A stretch of DNA of 64,000 bases from Haliclona indistincta (GCA_964017065.1 OZ024783.1:5885572-5949571); one strand, 5' to 3'. Numbered from the stretch's first letter, positions 48,097 to 61,400 are shown. The notes: generated from the letters alone by a model not told the origin. Made by a program: numbers and translations.

Positions 48097-51000
48097 ATGG
48101 CTGAAAACGAAGTCAATCCTGTGGCGAATGCGCCACCTGAAGTTTATTCTAAAAGCAGGCGAACGATTCACTATTTTGAGCAGCTAGTTGTGAAGCCATT
48201 GGTGTGTCTACTGGTACTAGCTACTCTTGTTGCAAGCAAAGTTTCCATCGCCATAATGTTAGCGCGCTTGCACGCAATGGCATCGTTCGATGGCTTTAGT
48301 AATACGACTATCAGTAGCGATGACCAAGACAGGAATACAAAGACAGCAATTCGACTCTACTGGCAGCTTCTAATCATTTTGGCATTTCCGAATCTCATTA
48401 CATGGGTGCGTTCACTATTCAATGGAATCATTGGAAAGTCTGCAACGCAACCTTGGCCAAAGAAAAAGGCTATTATTGGAGTAAGTAAAATCAGCTCGTT
48501 GCATGTGCATAACTCCAGACTATAATAATGCATTGCTCCTGCAATAGCAATGTTATTTTAATTATTAGTCAAATGTTTGTATTATAAGTTACTGCTGGTT
48601 AGCTGAATTTTCAAAGTTTATTTATAATCATACATGCAGGGTATATTTGCTGCATTCTTTGAAGCAGTGTCTGAAACAGTACTTTTATTCAGTGGGTGGA
48701 TACTGTTTCCACCAGAAATTTCACTCTTTCTCAGGAATGGCATGTTTATCACACCTACAATTCTGGCCTTAATGTTCCGATTATACAGAAATCGTACTGT
48801 ATTTAGCTTTAATTCCAGGAGGCAAGGCTATCACAATGTTGGTGAAGTTGATCCAAATGATCCAAATGATGCTAATGCCGATGAAGTTGATCCAAATGAT
48901 GCTAATGCCGATGAAGTTGATCCAAATGATGCTAACGCCGATGAAGTCGATCTAAATGATGCTAGTGCTAATGAAGTTGATCCAAATGGTGCTAATGCTA
49001 ATGAAATTGATCCAAATGATGCTAATGCCGATGAAATTGATCCAAATGATGCTAATGCTAATGAAATTGATCCAAATGATGCTAACGCCGATAAAGTCGA
49101 TCTAAATGATGCTAGTGCTAATGAAGTTGATCCAAATGGTGCTAATGCTAATGAAATTGATCCAAATGATGCTAATGCTGATGTAGTTGATCCAAATAAT
49201 AATAATGACGATACCAACAGTGTAGATAGTTTAGAAGATTGCAAACACAAGAAAAGATGCCATATTTTGAATACCTTTCTGCAAGTTGCCGGTTGGCTGC
49301 TTCAGTTAGTCGGTATGGTACTTGTCTACACATTTATTGGCTTCGATATGAAAAAGGCTGCACCAGTAATGACATGGGTTGTATTAGGTCTAACTGCAGT
49401 ATTTAGCTTAGCGCTGTCTGCAATATGGACTGGAAATTTTCAAAAGATGCTGACTATTGCAAATGTTACTAATCTTAGCCCACATGCAAAAAAGCATGAC
49501 CCAACTGCACGATGGAAAGCAAGTAAGTACATTGCAACAATCCAAAGGTTCATTAAATTTTTATTCGTTTGCAGACTTCATTGGAGCTACAGTGAGGTTA
49601 CTACTCTACCCATTGGCTTCCTATTTGATTTTTCGATTTACATACCGTTTGAATTTGGGAACTAGTAGTGTCGCAATCGATCCCTTGTGCGTACAAAATG
49701 GCATCTCCTTACGTGAGACCTTTAACCAGTGGGAATTTCAAGAAGTAACCATTTTTGTCATACATATAACGTGCAGTTTCTTAGCATATTCCTTTTCCTG
49801 GATAGCATGTTTCATGTCATTGCACAGGTGTGGACTAGCATTGCCAGTTCTTTTTGCAACTCCGGCTTCTGTAGTTGTTTATGTCCCTATGGTTTTAAAG
49901 GCAGACTTGGGATTCAAAATAAATGGAATCTTTGATACTCCAGCTGTTGACACAAGATGGTTGATTTTGGCTTTTTCGTTTGCTGTACTTTTATGGATTG
50001 GACAATGCATTATCACTGTAATAAAAATGTGGACAACAAAGAACATCATATTAGCTTCTGACAAAGACATGTTTGTTCGACCGTACTACAATAGCATTCT
50101 TTTAGAGCAATACCTTATCTTAAACAGAGATGTTACTCGATGTAACAATGCAAGAAGAAATAATGGTGGCACTGTCTTTATCTGCTCGACAATGTTTAGA
50201 GAAAATACAACTGAAATGAAGCAAATGTTGCAGTCAATCAGACGAGTAGCAGCATTTTACAAATCAGCACGAAATGACATCTCTAACAGGACAAATAATG
50301 CAAAATTTGAATCTCATATCTTCTTTGATGGTGGATGCAATTGTGAGAAAATTCTTCAGTTTGGTGTGCAACTCTTGAGTCTGATTCCAGATACACTCGG
50401 AGTGGAACTTGAGCAAGTAAAAAAACATTTGACTCCTTATGGATGCTGCTTTGAATGGACTATTGAACTTGATGACAATGGTGCAGGAATGCCAGTTGTT
50501 GTTCATTTCAAGGACAATAACAAAGTCAAAAACAAGAAAAGATGGAGTCAAGTTATGTATATGAACTATGTCATCAACTACAGAGCAAAGGAGGATAATC
50601 TTGATCTCAACAACACGTTCATTCTCACCACTGATGCTGATATTGCCTTCAAGGCAAAATCAGCTGTTGTACTGCTTGACATGCTTGCTCGTGATCCTCA
50701 TGTTGGTGCTGTCTCATCTCGTACTCATCCTAAGGGTAGTGGCCTCCTCTACTGGTATCAGGTGTTTGACTATGCTGTTGGACATTGGCTACAGAAACCA
50801 GCTGAACACATTCTTGGTTGTGTTCTCTGCTGTCCTGGCTGCTTCAGTATCTTCCGTTGCTCTGCTCTCAAGGATTGCCTCGAGACTTATTCTGAGGAAG
50901 TCACAAATGCTCTTGATTTCCTCACAAAAGACATGGGAGAGGACAGATGGCTCTGCACTCTGTTAGTGGAAAAAGGATGGAGATTAGAGTACTGTGCTAT

Positions 51001-54000
51001 ATCTAAAGATGAAACATTCTGCCCGGAAGAGTTCGATGAGTTTTTTAAGCAGAGACGCAGGTGGATACCATCCACTGTGGCCAATCTCTGGCTATTGGTG
51101 TCATCAGCCAAGAAAATAACTCGCAATAACAAGACAATAAACTACTTGTTCATCTTTTATCAGCTTCTCATTATTCTTTCAACGATCATTTCTCCAGCAA
51201 CTGTCATTCTGATTATTTCTGCAAGTCTAGCACAATCACATGTCTATCAAGCAATTCTTACTGGTTCTCTTGTGATAATAAGTTTATTTTATGGCCTCAT
51301 ATGTTTGTATACAAATCAAAAGACCCAGCTAGATTTTGCAAAGCTACTGACTCTTTTCTTCGCCATTCTTATGGTTGTTGTTGTTGTTGGACTGATAAAG
51401 GGAGTTGTTGATGACATTGAAAGCCTTTTTGTAAACGAAACAGCTAACGGACATTTCATGGTTCCAGTTGATGTTAGTACTTTGTATTCAGGATTCTTTG
51501 CTCTTGTATTTCCAATAACTGCCATATTGCACTATCGCGAGTGGTGGTGTCTCTTGCAAAGCATATGGTATCTTCTTGGACTTCCTGGTGGCTATCTTGT
51601 TTTGCTTATCTACTCAGCTGCTAACCTGAACAGCCGAAGCTGGGGAACCAGAGAGGCCAAAAGCAATGATGAAAATGAGAACATAGTTACTGTTTTGTGC
51701 AAAAAGCTTAAGAAGCTTTTATTATCGTACACATGTTGTCGGAAAGGGGCAAAATTAAAGACACAACCAGCAACCCATACTGAAGACCAGACTGACAAGG
51801 ATACTGCAAGGCAACAGGAAGATGAGAGCCATGAAGGTTTTGATATACAATGTAGACTAGTGCTTAATAACTTTAACACTATAATTTTATAGGCTCTGTT
51901 GTCTTGGTGGACTCAGCGGATCGACAACAGGAACAGAAAGATTATGGCTGGTTAACTGAATGGCTTGGAGCCAATGATTGTCCTGTATGTTGCAATTATT
52001 ATAGTTTTATTAATTCTTTGTTGTGACAATAGCATCAATTTTATGATAAATTTGTCCAAAACGGTTATACTGAAAGTTGGTATGTCTCGGGCATGACCAG
52101 AAAAGTTAGTAAATATTATTACCTATGTAATTAGATGATAACTGTGCCAAAAAATATTTTGTATGATTTATTTCAGGAATTAAGATCTATTGGAGTTAAA
52201 CCTGAAGGTCTTGTGAGGCGGTTGGCAAAAGCTGCCAAAAAAGTTAATGACAGTCCTATCAAGTCTGAAATACCAGTAAGTCATGTAATTATGTGTAAAA
52301 TTTAATCTTGCATGGGCTTCAATAATAGGACTCAGTAGAAAAATGGCTTAATAGTCTGGAAATGGATAAGGAAATCGAAGATCTTGTATCAAAGTTTAGA
52401 AAGGTTGGTTACAGTACTTCTGAAGATGTGGAGCACCTAAAAGAAGTTACTGAGCAAGAACTTAAAATGGACATTGGAATTAAGAAACCAGGTGCATTAT
52501 GCCTATCCATTAGCTAAAATGTATGTCACTTGCATGCACTTTCACCTATTGCTCTTCTCCTGCAGGTCACAGAAAAAGACTTATGCGTGCTATAAAGATG
52601 TTGAAGATGGAATCCAATGGTATACATGTATTCAATTTTATTATTATGCACTTTGACATGCATGCATGCACAGAGTAATCTGAATTATGTATTAAGAAGA
52701 CCTATACATGCACTACATGTAGTAGTTATTCCAGGGACCCTGTAAAACATGGAATGTGATTCTGGAATCTGGAAACTGGAATCTGGAAACTGGAATCTGG
52801 AAACTAGAAAGTAGACATATATACATGTATAAAGTACTAAAAAGTTAGTAACTACTAAACCCTAAACCCAAGACCATAAAAACCTTCGCCTAACAGTGCC
52901 CAGTATTCGCCTAACAGCGCCCAGTATGGACCTAACAGTGCCCAGTATTCGCCTAACAGCGCCCAGTATGGACCTAACAGTGCCCAGTATTCGCCTAACA
53001 GCGCCCAGTATGGACCTAACAGTGCCCAGTATTCGCCTAACAGCGTCCAGTATCGACCTAACGGCACCATGCAGCATTCTGGCACGTTAAGCGAATACTG
53101 GGCGCTGTTAGGCGAATACTGGGCACTGTTAATTAGGTCCATAATGGGCGCTGTTAGGCGAATACTGGGCACTGTTAGGTCCACATACTGGGCACTGTTA
53201 GGTCCATAATGGGCGCTGTTAGGCGAATACTGGGCACTGTTAGGTCCATACTAGGCACTGTTAGGTCCATACTGGGCACTGTTAGGTCCATACTGGGCGC
53301 TGTTAGGCGAATACTGGGCACTGTTAGGTGAAGGTTTTTATGGTCTTGGGTTTAGGGTTTAGTAGTTACTAGTTTTTTAGTAGCTTATAAGTCTACTTTC
53401 TAGTTTGCAGATTCCAGTTTCCAGATTCCAGATTCCAGAATCACATTCCATGTTTTACAGGGTCCCGTTATTCCATGCCTACCAGGTGTGTATACCATAT
53501 ACACGAGGTATTGTGTTAATAAACCCGAGGGCGTAGCCCGAGGGTTTATTAGCACAATACCGAGTGTAAATGGTATACATACCAGGTGGGCATGGAATAG
53601 GTGACTTGTATCATAGCAACCATTGATATAATTAATGAGGTCAATCGTTTATGACGTCCCATTAGTATCAGCATGAAAGCTGTGTATAAGAAGCGAGCAT
53701 ACCTAGGCCTACCACACCTTCGGTATGGGTGAACCACTCCCCACCGAAGCTTCTCCCGCAGTCAATACTGTTTACTGTGTGGAGTGAGTCATCTGACTCT
53801 ATTAGTGGCTTTACCGCTGGGGATTTTCCCTGTATACCCACCCGGTGAATATACAGGGAAAATCCCCATTGCAGGGATACATAGGCGGTGCCTTTGATCT
53901 TAGAGGCTACTATGATACAAGTAATATATAAACCAAACCAATAACCATGGCTTGGAGGTGTGTATGCCGAATATACCACCCGAGGTCGAGGTCGAGGTCA

Positions 54001-55445
54001 GAGGAAGTTTGCAGCCGAGATAAACCCCGAGCGAAGCGAGGGGTTTATCGAGGCTGCAAACTTCCGATGACCGAGACCGAGGGTGGTATATTCGGCATAC
54101 ACACCTCCAAGCCATGGTTCATGTTATATACCTTAGCGTGTGGGCGTCGCTTCTTGCTCGCGTTCGCGTGGATCTCGATTTAGCGGTGAGTCACGGGCCG
54201 AGAGGAGGCCCCAAGTGTGTACGCGTACCTGAGTAGAGTGTGCGGGAAAGACTTGGACAGCTTTGTGCTTCCAGAGCGAAAGAGCGATCGCAAATTGTTC
54301 TTGCAATATTCAACATGACTTGGGCGGGGTTTGTCACATGCTTGCCAATTTAATACCCACTAGTGTCTGGACGATTGTACACTATAAATCTCAGCCACTT
54401 CTCGGCATCTTCGCCCTGCAACTGGGTGCTGCTAGTTGCAAGGCGAATAACTTTCCGAGGATGCCGTCGTGCAACCTCAACCTGGTCACGTGACCAGGGC
54501 ACACCTCTTGGTTAACCCCTTGAGGAGTGTATTTCTCATATACCACCATGGTGGTATATATCGCATAATCTCCATGGTGGATTATGCGATATATACCACC
54601 ATGGAGGTATATGAGAAATTCACTCTTCAATGGGTTAACTGAGGTGTGGAGGAATATGACAAATATACCACCTGTGCCTTGTATGGGGACGCCCACACAC
54701 TATGGTATATGTATAGGTATTCTTAATACAGAATTGAGGTGACTTGCTGGTACACATACAATTGTAAACAAAAAGCTTTTCTTAGAAGATCTTAAAATCC
54801 TGAAGGGCATGCTCTCAAATCTCCTAGAACTCTGGTGTTACAACCCAAAAGCCCATCTTAATACGTAGCTGTTTGAATTCAAGGTCAAGATTGCACGCCT
54901 GAAGCCATAATTATAGAATTACTTTACCCCACATTAAAAATAGCTATTGTAATTGTGCTAATTTTTGTAATAGTAGTAATTTTGAGTCCAGTAAAATTGA
55001 TGTAGTTGTGTATTTTGTAGATGAGAAATTAATGCAAGAAACTGAAACTAAATTGAATAATTTACCTAAAGAATGCGTGACACAACTTGAAGGCAGCGAG
55101 TGTGCTTTCTGGAAAGACAAAGTGAAGACAACTCTTCGTCCAATTCCTGAAGGTCTAACAAGAACAAATGAGCTGAAACACAGCCTGAACAACCTCCGCT
55201 ATGCTGTCTTGATAGGCTTTTTTCTCATCAACCTCATCTGGATTCTGCTTTTTCATATGCTCACTTTTGAACAACTCAAAGTGATAAATGTCAACCCTCG
55301 AGTCTTGATCATTGTGTTTCTCGGTATCTATGGAGTGATTCTACTGATCCAGTTTGTCACGATGATCATACATCGATTCGTCACACTCGCTCACTATATA
55401 GCTCGTCTCAATGAGAAGCTGCCAGATGCACCAGTACGTGCATGA
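48097..55445 (+). CDS. CHS-E: SAM-domain chitin synthase, intact
   Basis: Exons: 48097-48480, 48640-49522, 49575-51836, 51893-51984, 52033-52104, 52177-52275, 52329-52491, 52566-52619, 55021-55445. The frame is continuous and gives 1477 residues. The plan is as in B: helices, a charged repeat region (48841-49200, but with a different 10-residue unit), then a GT2 domain. The domain has DAD at about 776-778, then EDR, QRRRW and SWGTRE. Two SAM domains and the C-terminal helix pair follow. ATG 48097 is chosen by alignment with CHS-B. The last intron is 2.4 kb because of nested foldback and hairpin elements, against 0.6 kb in B. Predicted to make chitin from UDP-GlcNAc at a membrane. B and E are closest to each other of the five copies. 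Confidence 0.93.
48841..49200 (+). repeat. in-frame 30-bp tandem repeat in CHS-E exon 2
   Basis: About twelve copies of a unit encoding DPNDANADEV or DPNDANANEI. Same location in the protein as the acidic repeat of CHS-B, but unit length and sequence differ. Confidence 0.9.
52734..53466. mobile_element. 733-bp foldback element with 9-bp target duplication (MULE-like)
   Basis: Ends are GGGACCCTGTAAAACATGG and its complement, continuing through ATTCTGGAATCTGG repeats and CTAAACCCTAAACCC. GTTATTCCA flanks both sides (52725-52733 and 53467-53475). The interior is an array of alternating units (TAACAGCGCCCAGTAT, TAACAGTGCCCAGTAT) on both strands. It lies in the last intron of CHS-E. Confidence 0.8.
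53470..54715. repeat. cluster of nested hairpin elements in the CHS-E last intron
   Basis: Several separate palindromes: 53470-53599 (ATTCCATGCC...GGCATGGAAT), 53603-53922 (ACTTGTATCATAG ends), 53947-54117 (CCATGGCTTGGAGG ends, near perfect), and about 54122-54712 (TTAGCGTGTGGGCGTC ends). The last contains inner hairpins around 54397-54470 and 54505-54650. None has a recognisable protein. Confidence 0.65.
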
Positions 55446-55841
55446 TTTAATAATTGTAGCATTGATTTTTGAGTGTGTGAAAATAGTACCTGCATAATAG
55501 TCTACTGTTTTTAGTGCAACTATAATTATAGCTAGCTAGTTAGTGCATATCTTAGTTTAAAAAATTAATAGTTGTTGGCTTTTGTTGTTTTAGTTTTCTT
55601 TTTATTTCTGTAGTTTGCCTTGGTTTAGTGTAAAAAATTAAGTAGCGATTGAATTTTTGTTCAATTTTGTGAAATCAACTGTCAAGTGCATGATCGCAGT
55701 GGTTTGAACATCAGTGATGAGTACATGCATGGTTAGCTACTGCATGCACTGCCTCAGTGAAAAAAATTAAAAGGACCGCATGACCTGCGCATGACTGTAG
55801 CTATGTCCAATTTTAAAGCATTCACATGGTATAATAAAAAT

Positions 55842-56288
55842 TTATTTAGTTGATTCTTGATGATAATATTTCAGTGTGTAGGGATCATCACTCACTCTAC
55901 TAGTGGCTAGCATCTGCCATTCAGACATGTACCTGGACAGAAACACATTCATGTACAATGCATCAGATTCGACAATGCATTCCACCTGTCATAGTCCAGT
56001 GTGGTGCTCCATTCTAACAGAGTGTCAACTTCTTCTTTGGCATCTTTCTCCTACAAAAGCATTAGGAGAAAAAAAGAATTATGTCATTTAAAATAATATT
56101 TTGAATGTACCTCATTTCCAGAAAAAGTATCATCTGAGAAATTGTCTGATTGTGTCAGTTTACCAGTGTATCTGATGTAAGAATAAACGATGCATGACTA
56201 CTTTTATTATAGATTTTGCTAACAGCTTTTTCATCCATTCTCTTCGCTTTTGCTTCTTCATTCTCTCGATCTCTTCACGTCTTCTGAC
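55842..56288 (-). pseudogene. MFI-3: 3' exons of a third MFI-like copy, cut by the assembly gap
   Basis: Exons on the minus strand: 56224-56288, 56111-56171, 55986-56050, 55842-55932 (TAA stop). They are closely similar to MFI-1, and no disabling change is visible. The codon that is TGA in MFI-1 and MFI-2 is CGA here (56244-56246). Upstream exons would lie across the N run, but the other side holds only repeat DNA, so the copy may be truncated. It is tail-to-tail with CHS-E. Confidence 0.75.
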
Positions 56289-56321
56289 CTACACATCACA
56301 CACACACACACTCACACACTC

Positions 56322-56521
56322 NNNNNNNNNNNNNNNNNNNNNNNNNNNNNNNNNNNNNNNNNNNNNNNNNNNNNNNNNNNNNNNNNNNNNNNNNNNNNNN
56401 NNNNNNNNNNNNNNNNNNNNNNNNNNNNNNNNNNNNNNNNNNNNNNNNNNNNNNNNNNNNNNNNNNNNNNNNNNNNNNNNNNNNNNNNNNNNNNNNNNNN
56501 NNNNNNNNNNNNNNNNNNNNN
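56322..56521. other. assembly gap (200 N)
   Basis: Exactly 200 N, the usual filler for a gap of unknown size. It is flanked by a CA-type microsatellite on one side and (GGAA)n on the other. Confidence 0.99.
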
Positions 56522-56775
56522 GAAGGAAGGAAGGAAGGAAGGAAGGAAGGAAGGAAGGAAGGAAGGAAGGAAGGAAGGAAGGAAGGAAGGAAGGAAGGAA
56601 GGAAGGAAGGAAGGAAGGAAGGAAGGAAGGAAGGAAGGAAGGAAGGAAGGAAGGAAGGAAGGAAGGAAGGAAGGAAGGAAGGAAGGAAGGAAGGAAGGAA
56701 GGAAGGAAGGAATGAATGAATGAATGAATGAATGAATGAATGAATGAATGAATGAATGAATGAATGAATGAATGA
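56522..56775. repeat. (GGAA)n then (GAAT)n microsatellites
   Basis: About 190 bases of GGAA repeat pass into about 60 bases of GAAT repeat. They run directly into a composite-repeat fragment whose family has a purine tract at this position. Confidence 0.95.
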
Positions 56776-56777
56776 AA

Positions 56778-57110
56778 CAAAGAAGGAAAGAAAGAAAGAA
56801 GAACGAAGATGACGAAACTCGATTTTCACCGTTTCTAGGTTCGTCACTTTAGTAACAATTTCGAGCAATCTCTCTGCTACTGTAATGATGGGGCAACGCA
56901 AGAGAGCAGTATAGCGGCCTAGCCTCGTTCCCAGGGTCTTTTTCAAAGAAAGGGACTGGGTACGAGGCTAGTGCAGATCTAGATGTTTTGGACGTATAAA
57001 AGTCATGACCAGGCGAAATATCAGCGTTTGAACGCTATTACATTGTATGTAGCCGCCATCTTGTTTTCGCGTTCATCCCTACATAGGGAGTCACTACCGT
57101 GCCTCCCTAA
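56778..57110. mobile_element. fragment of the composite hairpin-ended repeat, copy T5
   Basis: Starts at the GAAAGAAAGAAGAACGAAGA tract and ends with the terminal hairpin GCCTCCCTAA. It carries an insertion at about 56918-56972 that is itself a small hairpin (CTAGCCTCGT...ACGAGGCTAG). Confidence 0.75.
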
Positions 57111-57133
57111 TATTCATAATTATAATTTATAAC

Positions 57134-58344
57134 AAGAAAATAAAAGATTTCTAACGAAATCAAAAGGATGTAGGGATAAAGAAATCTGCTACTGCTCCAC
57201 AATGTAAACCAACAAGGAGCAAGCATGGAATGGTAACACGATTGACTTGCTAACAGACCATAGATCCCTACATCAGTGGCTTCTGTGGCTGACTATAGCA
57301 GTTCAGCTACTATCTGTTGACTGACACTTGACATGCATGCATTGAATTTAATTCAGAAATCAAAATGTTATGTACAGCCACTGATGTAGGGATCTATGGT
57401 CTGTTAGCAAGTCAATCGTGTTACCATTCCATGCTTGCTCCTTGTTGGTTTACATTGTGGAGCAGTAGCAGATTTCTTTATCCCTACATCCTTTTGATTT
57501 CGTTAGAAATCTTTTTATTTTCTTGTTTGTGTCCTTTTTTCTTTTTCAGAGAGTTCCAAATTTTTGGTGCAGTTCGAATTTGGCAAGATAATGTATCTCT
57601 TAATTGATTCCACCATTGGTTTGGTTTGCTTTTCTTGATAATTGCTTTTTAACTTGGAGCTCATAATTATTATTCCAAACTAGCTCATGCATTCATGCAT
57701 GCTGCAGGATTGCACAGCATACGAGCCCCGCCCACTCTGGTTTAGAAATTTTTGTATGGCTGTGATACGGCTAGCAGGAGAACGATGATAATACACGAGC
57801 TTACTCGGTGAGTTGTTCTTCGAAGACTGCAGACGCCAATGCAATATGCGCTCTCCGTACGGCGATTAAATTTGAGTGATAGGTCACGTGCGTGTTACGT
57901 AATCACAATAATGGCGTCAAACACTTACATGCAGCTGACAACTGTTTGTGATCGTGAACACGTCAAATTTATATCGTCGTTTCGCTAAAAACTAAGTTCA
58001 AAAGGCACATGCCAGGAGAATTTCACGACTGTTCGTGTGTGTTTTGGTCTCGGCAATGCTCACGTAAAGGTGCTAGGCGAGTGGAAGAAAGAAGAAGAAG
58101 AAAACGAAGATGACGAAACTCGATTTTCACCGTTTCCAGGTTCGTCACTTTAGTAACAATTTCGAGCAATCTCCTTGCTACTGTATGATGGGGCAACGCC
58201 AGAGAGCAGATCTAAGTGTCTTTGGACGTATAAAATTCATCGCCAGGCGAAAATATCAGCGTTTGAACGCTAATACATTGTATGTAGCCGCCATCTTTTT
58301 TTCTCGTTCATCCCTAATAGGGAGTCACTACCGTGCCTCCCTAA
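57134..58344. mobile_element. composite hairpin-ended repeat, copy T4 (inverted)
   Basis: Same orientation as T3, more diverged. The inverted arms (AAGGATGTAGGGATAAAG...) and the terminal hairpin are intact. It separates the gap region from the first visible receptor exon. Confidence 0.8.
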
Positions 58345-58401
58345 TAAGCTAATAATTAACCGCTTCCCTAATAATTATAAGCGGTTAATTTTTACTTGTA
58401 G

Positions 58402-61400
58402 ACCAATACATTTCAAGCAGTATTGGCAACAGATGGTTTTAGATCCTACGCCATCTATACATATGAGTGCGGGAAACTAAACTGGGTGAAACATTCTGCT
58501 GGCATTGGATTTAGTGCCTCATCTAGCTTCTATGCTGAGCATCCTCTCTCTCGCAACTCAAACATTAATCAAATTGCTTGTGTCAATAGTCCGTCCAGTA
58601 ATTGGAACAATGTTGTATATCAAATCAGCAAAAACTATGGTCAGTTAAGTCTATATTACTTGTACGGATTAATAGAAGTAAAAAATAAGCATCACTAGAT
58701 TAACATACAAAGTAAATTTTAAATTACAGCTTTCATACTTTGTAGCTTTATCTTCAGGCTCTCATGGTTGATTAACTGGTAAACTGCTTATTATAATACA
58801 ATTGTGCAACTACCTTCTCACAATTAAGCCATACCCCTGGCTGCTATGCGCTGCATGTGACATTATTTTGAAATCTATAACAATTATAGCAAACACAATA
58901 ATTATTGGTAAACAATGCATGAGCATACCAAACTTATTTTTTTACTGCTTGTTTTCTTAGCAGGACAACCGACCGAGTTCAGAGGTGTATCTAATAACTC
59001 AAAATCAATCACATTTACATGGAAGCCACCTCAGAACACAAGTGGAATGATAATTATTACAAATTACATTTTCCAATGCTCAGTACCTGGAAATGAAGTA
59101 ACACACAATCTGAATATTAACAGTTCACAGACCACAATCACACTAACTGGACTCATGCCATACACTAGCTATTACTGTAGAATAACAGCTCTCACAAGTG
59201 GAGGAGAAGGACCTGCAGCAACCACAAGTGTTACCACCCTACAAGATAGTGAGTACAGTATATTGCTCAAATCAACAATAATTGTTTCCGCAGTTCCCAG
59301 TGGGCAGCCACAAACCTTGATATTTTCAACCACTTCGCATACACTAACCCTTTCATGGTCTCCTCCTCTCTCTTCACAACGTAATGGAGTCATCATCAGC
59401 TATCTCATCACCTACAGCTCAGGAGGCAGCATCATCAACAGCACCAGAACCAGCAGTACCAGTCTCACCATCTCAGGACTGCAGCCATTCACCAACTACA
59501 CCTGTTCAGTGAGGGCAGCAACTATAGTAGGAGATGGACCAGCAACAATGCTAGATATTGTTACCTCTGAAGACAGTAAGACTACAAAGAAAATTCCATT
59601 TGCATAGCAATACATGTTCCTATTAAATTTTATAATTATAATAGGACCTGACACTTTCCCAACAATTTTGTCATCCTCTGCTACTTCAACTAATATTACA
59701 CTCACTTGGGGACCTCCCGATCATGACAAGCTAAATGGAGTGTTGGTTGAGTATCGCGTTCAATGTTCTGGTGGAACAAGAGAATACAATCAAACTGTAA
59801 ATGGCTCACAGACTACAACCACCCTCAGTGGACTCCTACCATACACTAACTACTCCTGTAACATCACAGCTCACAACAGTGCTGGAGGAGGACCTGCAGC
59901 AACAACCAGTGTGACTACAAAACAAGATGGTGAATAATAATAATACTAAATTACTCCGTAATGTCTCATAATGTTAATTCTATTTTCAGTTCCCAGTGGC
60001 CCTCCATTAAATTTGACTGCGTCAGTCACACCACAAACTATGTCACTAGTCTGGTCTCCTCCACATGTTGATGATCGAAATGGCATTATAACCAGCTATG
60101 CTGTCAATTGTAGCTTAGCTGATGTCATCAGTACAACTAGTGAGACAAGACTGACTGTCACAGGACTGGAGCCATTCACTAACTACACCTGTTCTGTGAG
60201 TGCAGCTACTGCTGTTGGTAGTGGACCAGCAGTTGTGAAGAATGTGGTCACAGCAGAAGGTAAGACACCTTTTCGGCTTTATAGTGTTGTTGAAGTTATG
60301 TTGCTATAGTTCCACCACGAGTTGTCACTGCACAAGCTGTTGTTATGCAAGCTATGAACAGCAATGTAGTGATACAGTTCAGTATCATGGATGCAGCTCC
60401 ACCAGTTCAAGTAGAAGACATTTATTGGAACTTCACTACATCATCAGGAATGACCCAACCAGTCAACAATTCCGCAACAATAATATCATTGTCATTTGAT
60501 CGATTGACACTCAGTCTGACTATTAACAATGCTCAACTATCTCATACTGGAAGCTACATGATAACTGTTAGCAACCCAGCTGGCAGTAGCACTGGATCAG
60601 TTCAGTTGAGAGTATTGGGTAAGCGACATTAGGTTGAAAATAATTTATTTGTGTTTGACATGCTACATGCAATGATTTTAATATTGTTATTTTGATCTTT
60701 AGTTCCAGCACAACTATTGTATACCAATGGAACAAAAGTGACAAGATCTCTTACTGATAAAAGATCTTTGACATTCAATTGTACTGCTGACGGCATTCCA
60801 GAACCACGAATCTCATGGAGAAGGAACGGACAGTTTTTAAACGTCAACCAGCTTCATAGATACAGTGTGGACACATCTACTAATGATGGATTCCGCTCCA
60901 CTGAATTGCCTGGAGTCCAACAGACAGAGAGTAAACTGACGATCAGAAATCTTAAAGAAATTGATGAAGGAACTTTCTCTTGCATAGCACAGAGTGCAAC
61001 CACACCTCCAGCTCCTCTTCTTGTTCCCTTCCAGTTAAACATTGAGATACGTAAGCCTTTACTTAACAAGTTCCTTAATTTTTTGTTGTACAGCTTCTTC
61101 ACCTAATCATTGCGAAGAAAATCAATGTCAAAATAATGGAAGGTGTGAAAATCTCAATGACAGATTCTTATGTCATTGTACTACAAGATACACAGGACCT
61201 ACTTGTACTATTCGTAAGCAAAATTACTGTCTACCACCGTAATTTGGTTCCATTTTTTGTTTTTTAGCTGTCAGACTTTCCTTTAAACCAGTGATCACAA
61301 CACAGCCTAAGAATATCACTGGTGATCTGTTCAGTACTGTGAATCTCACTTGTATTGCTGATGAGGGGTATCCTGAACCTGAGATCATCTGGTACAAAGA

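Noticed and set aside
52880..53330. Regular repeats resembling a CRISPR or coding repeat array
   Set aside because: They lie inside a 9-bp-flanked foldback element on both strands, with no conserved coding frame.
56194..56946. Frames of RKEG or SFLPSF repeats around the gap
   Set aside because: They are translations of (GGAA)n/(GAAT)n and of N bases.
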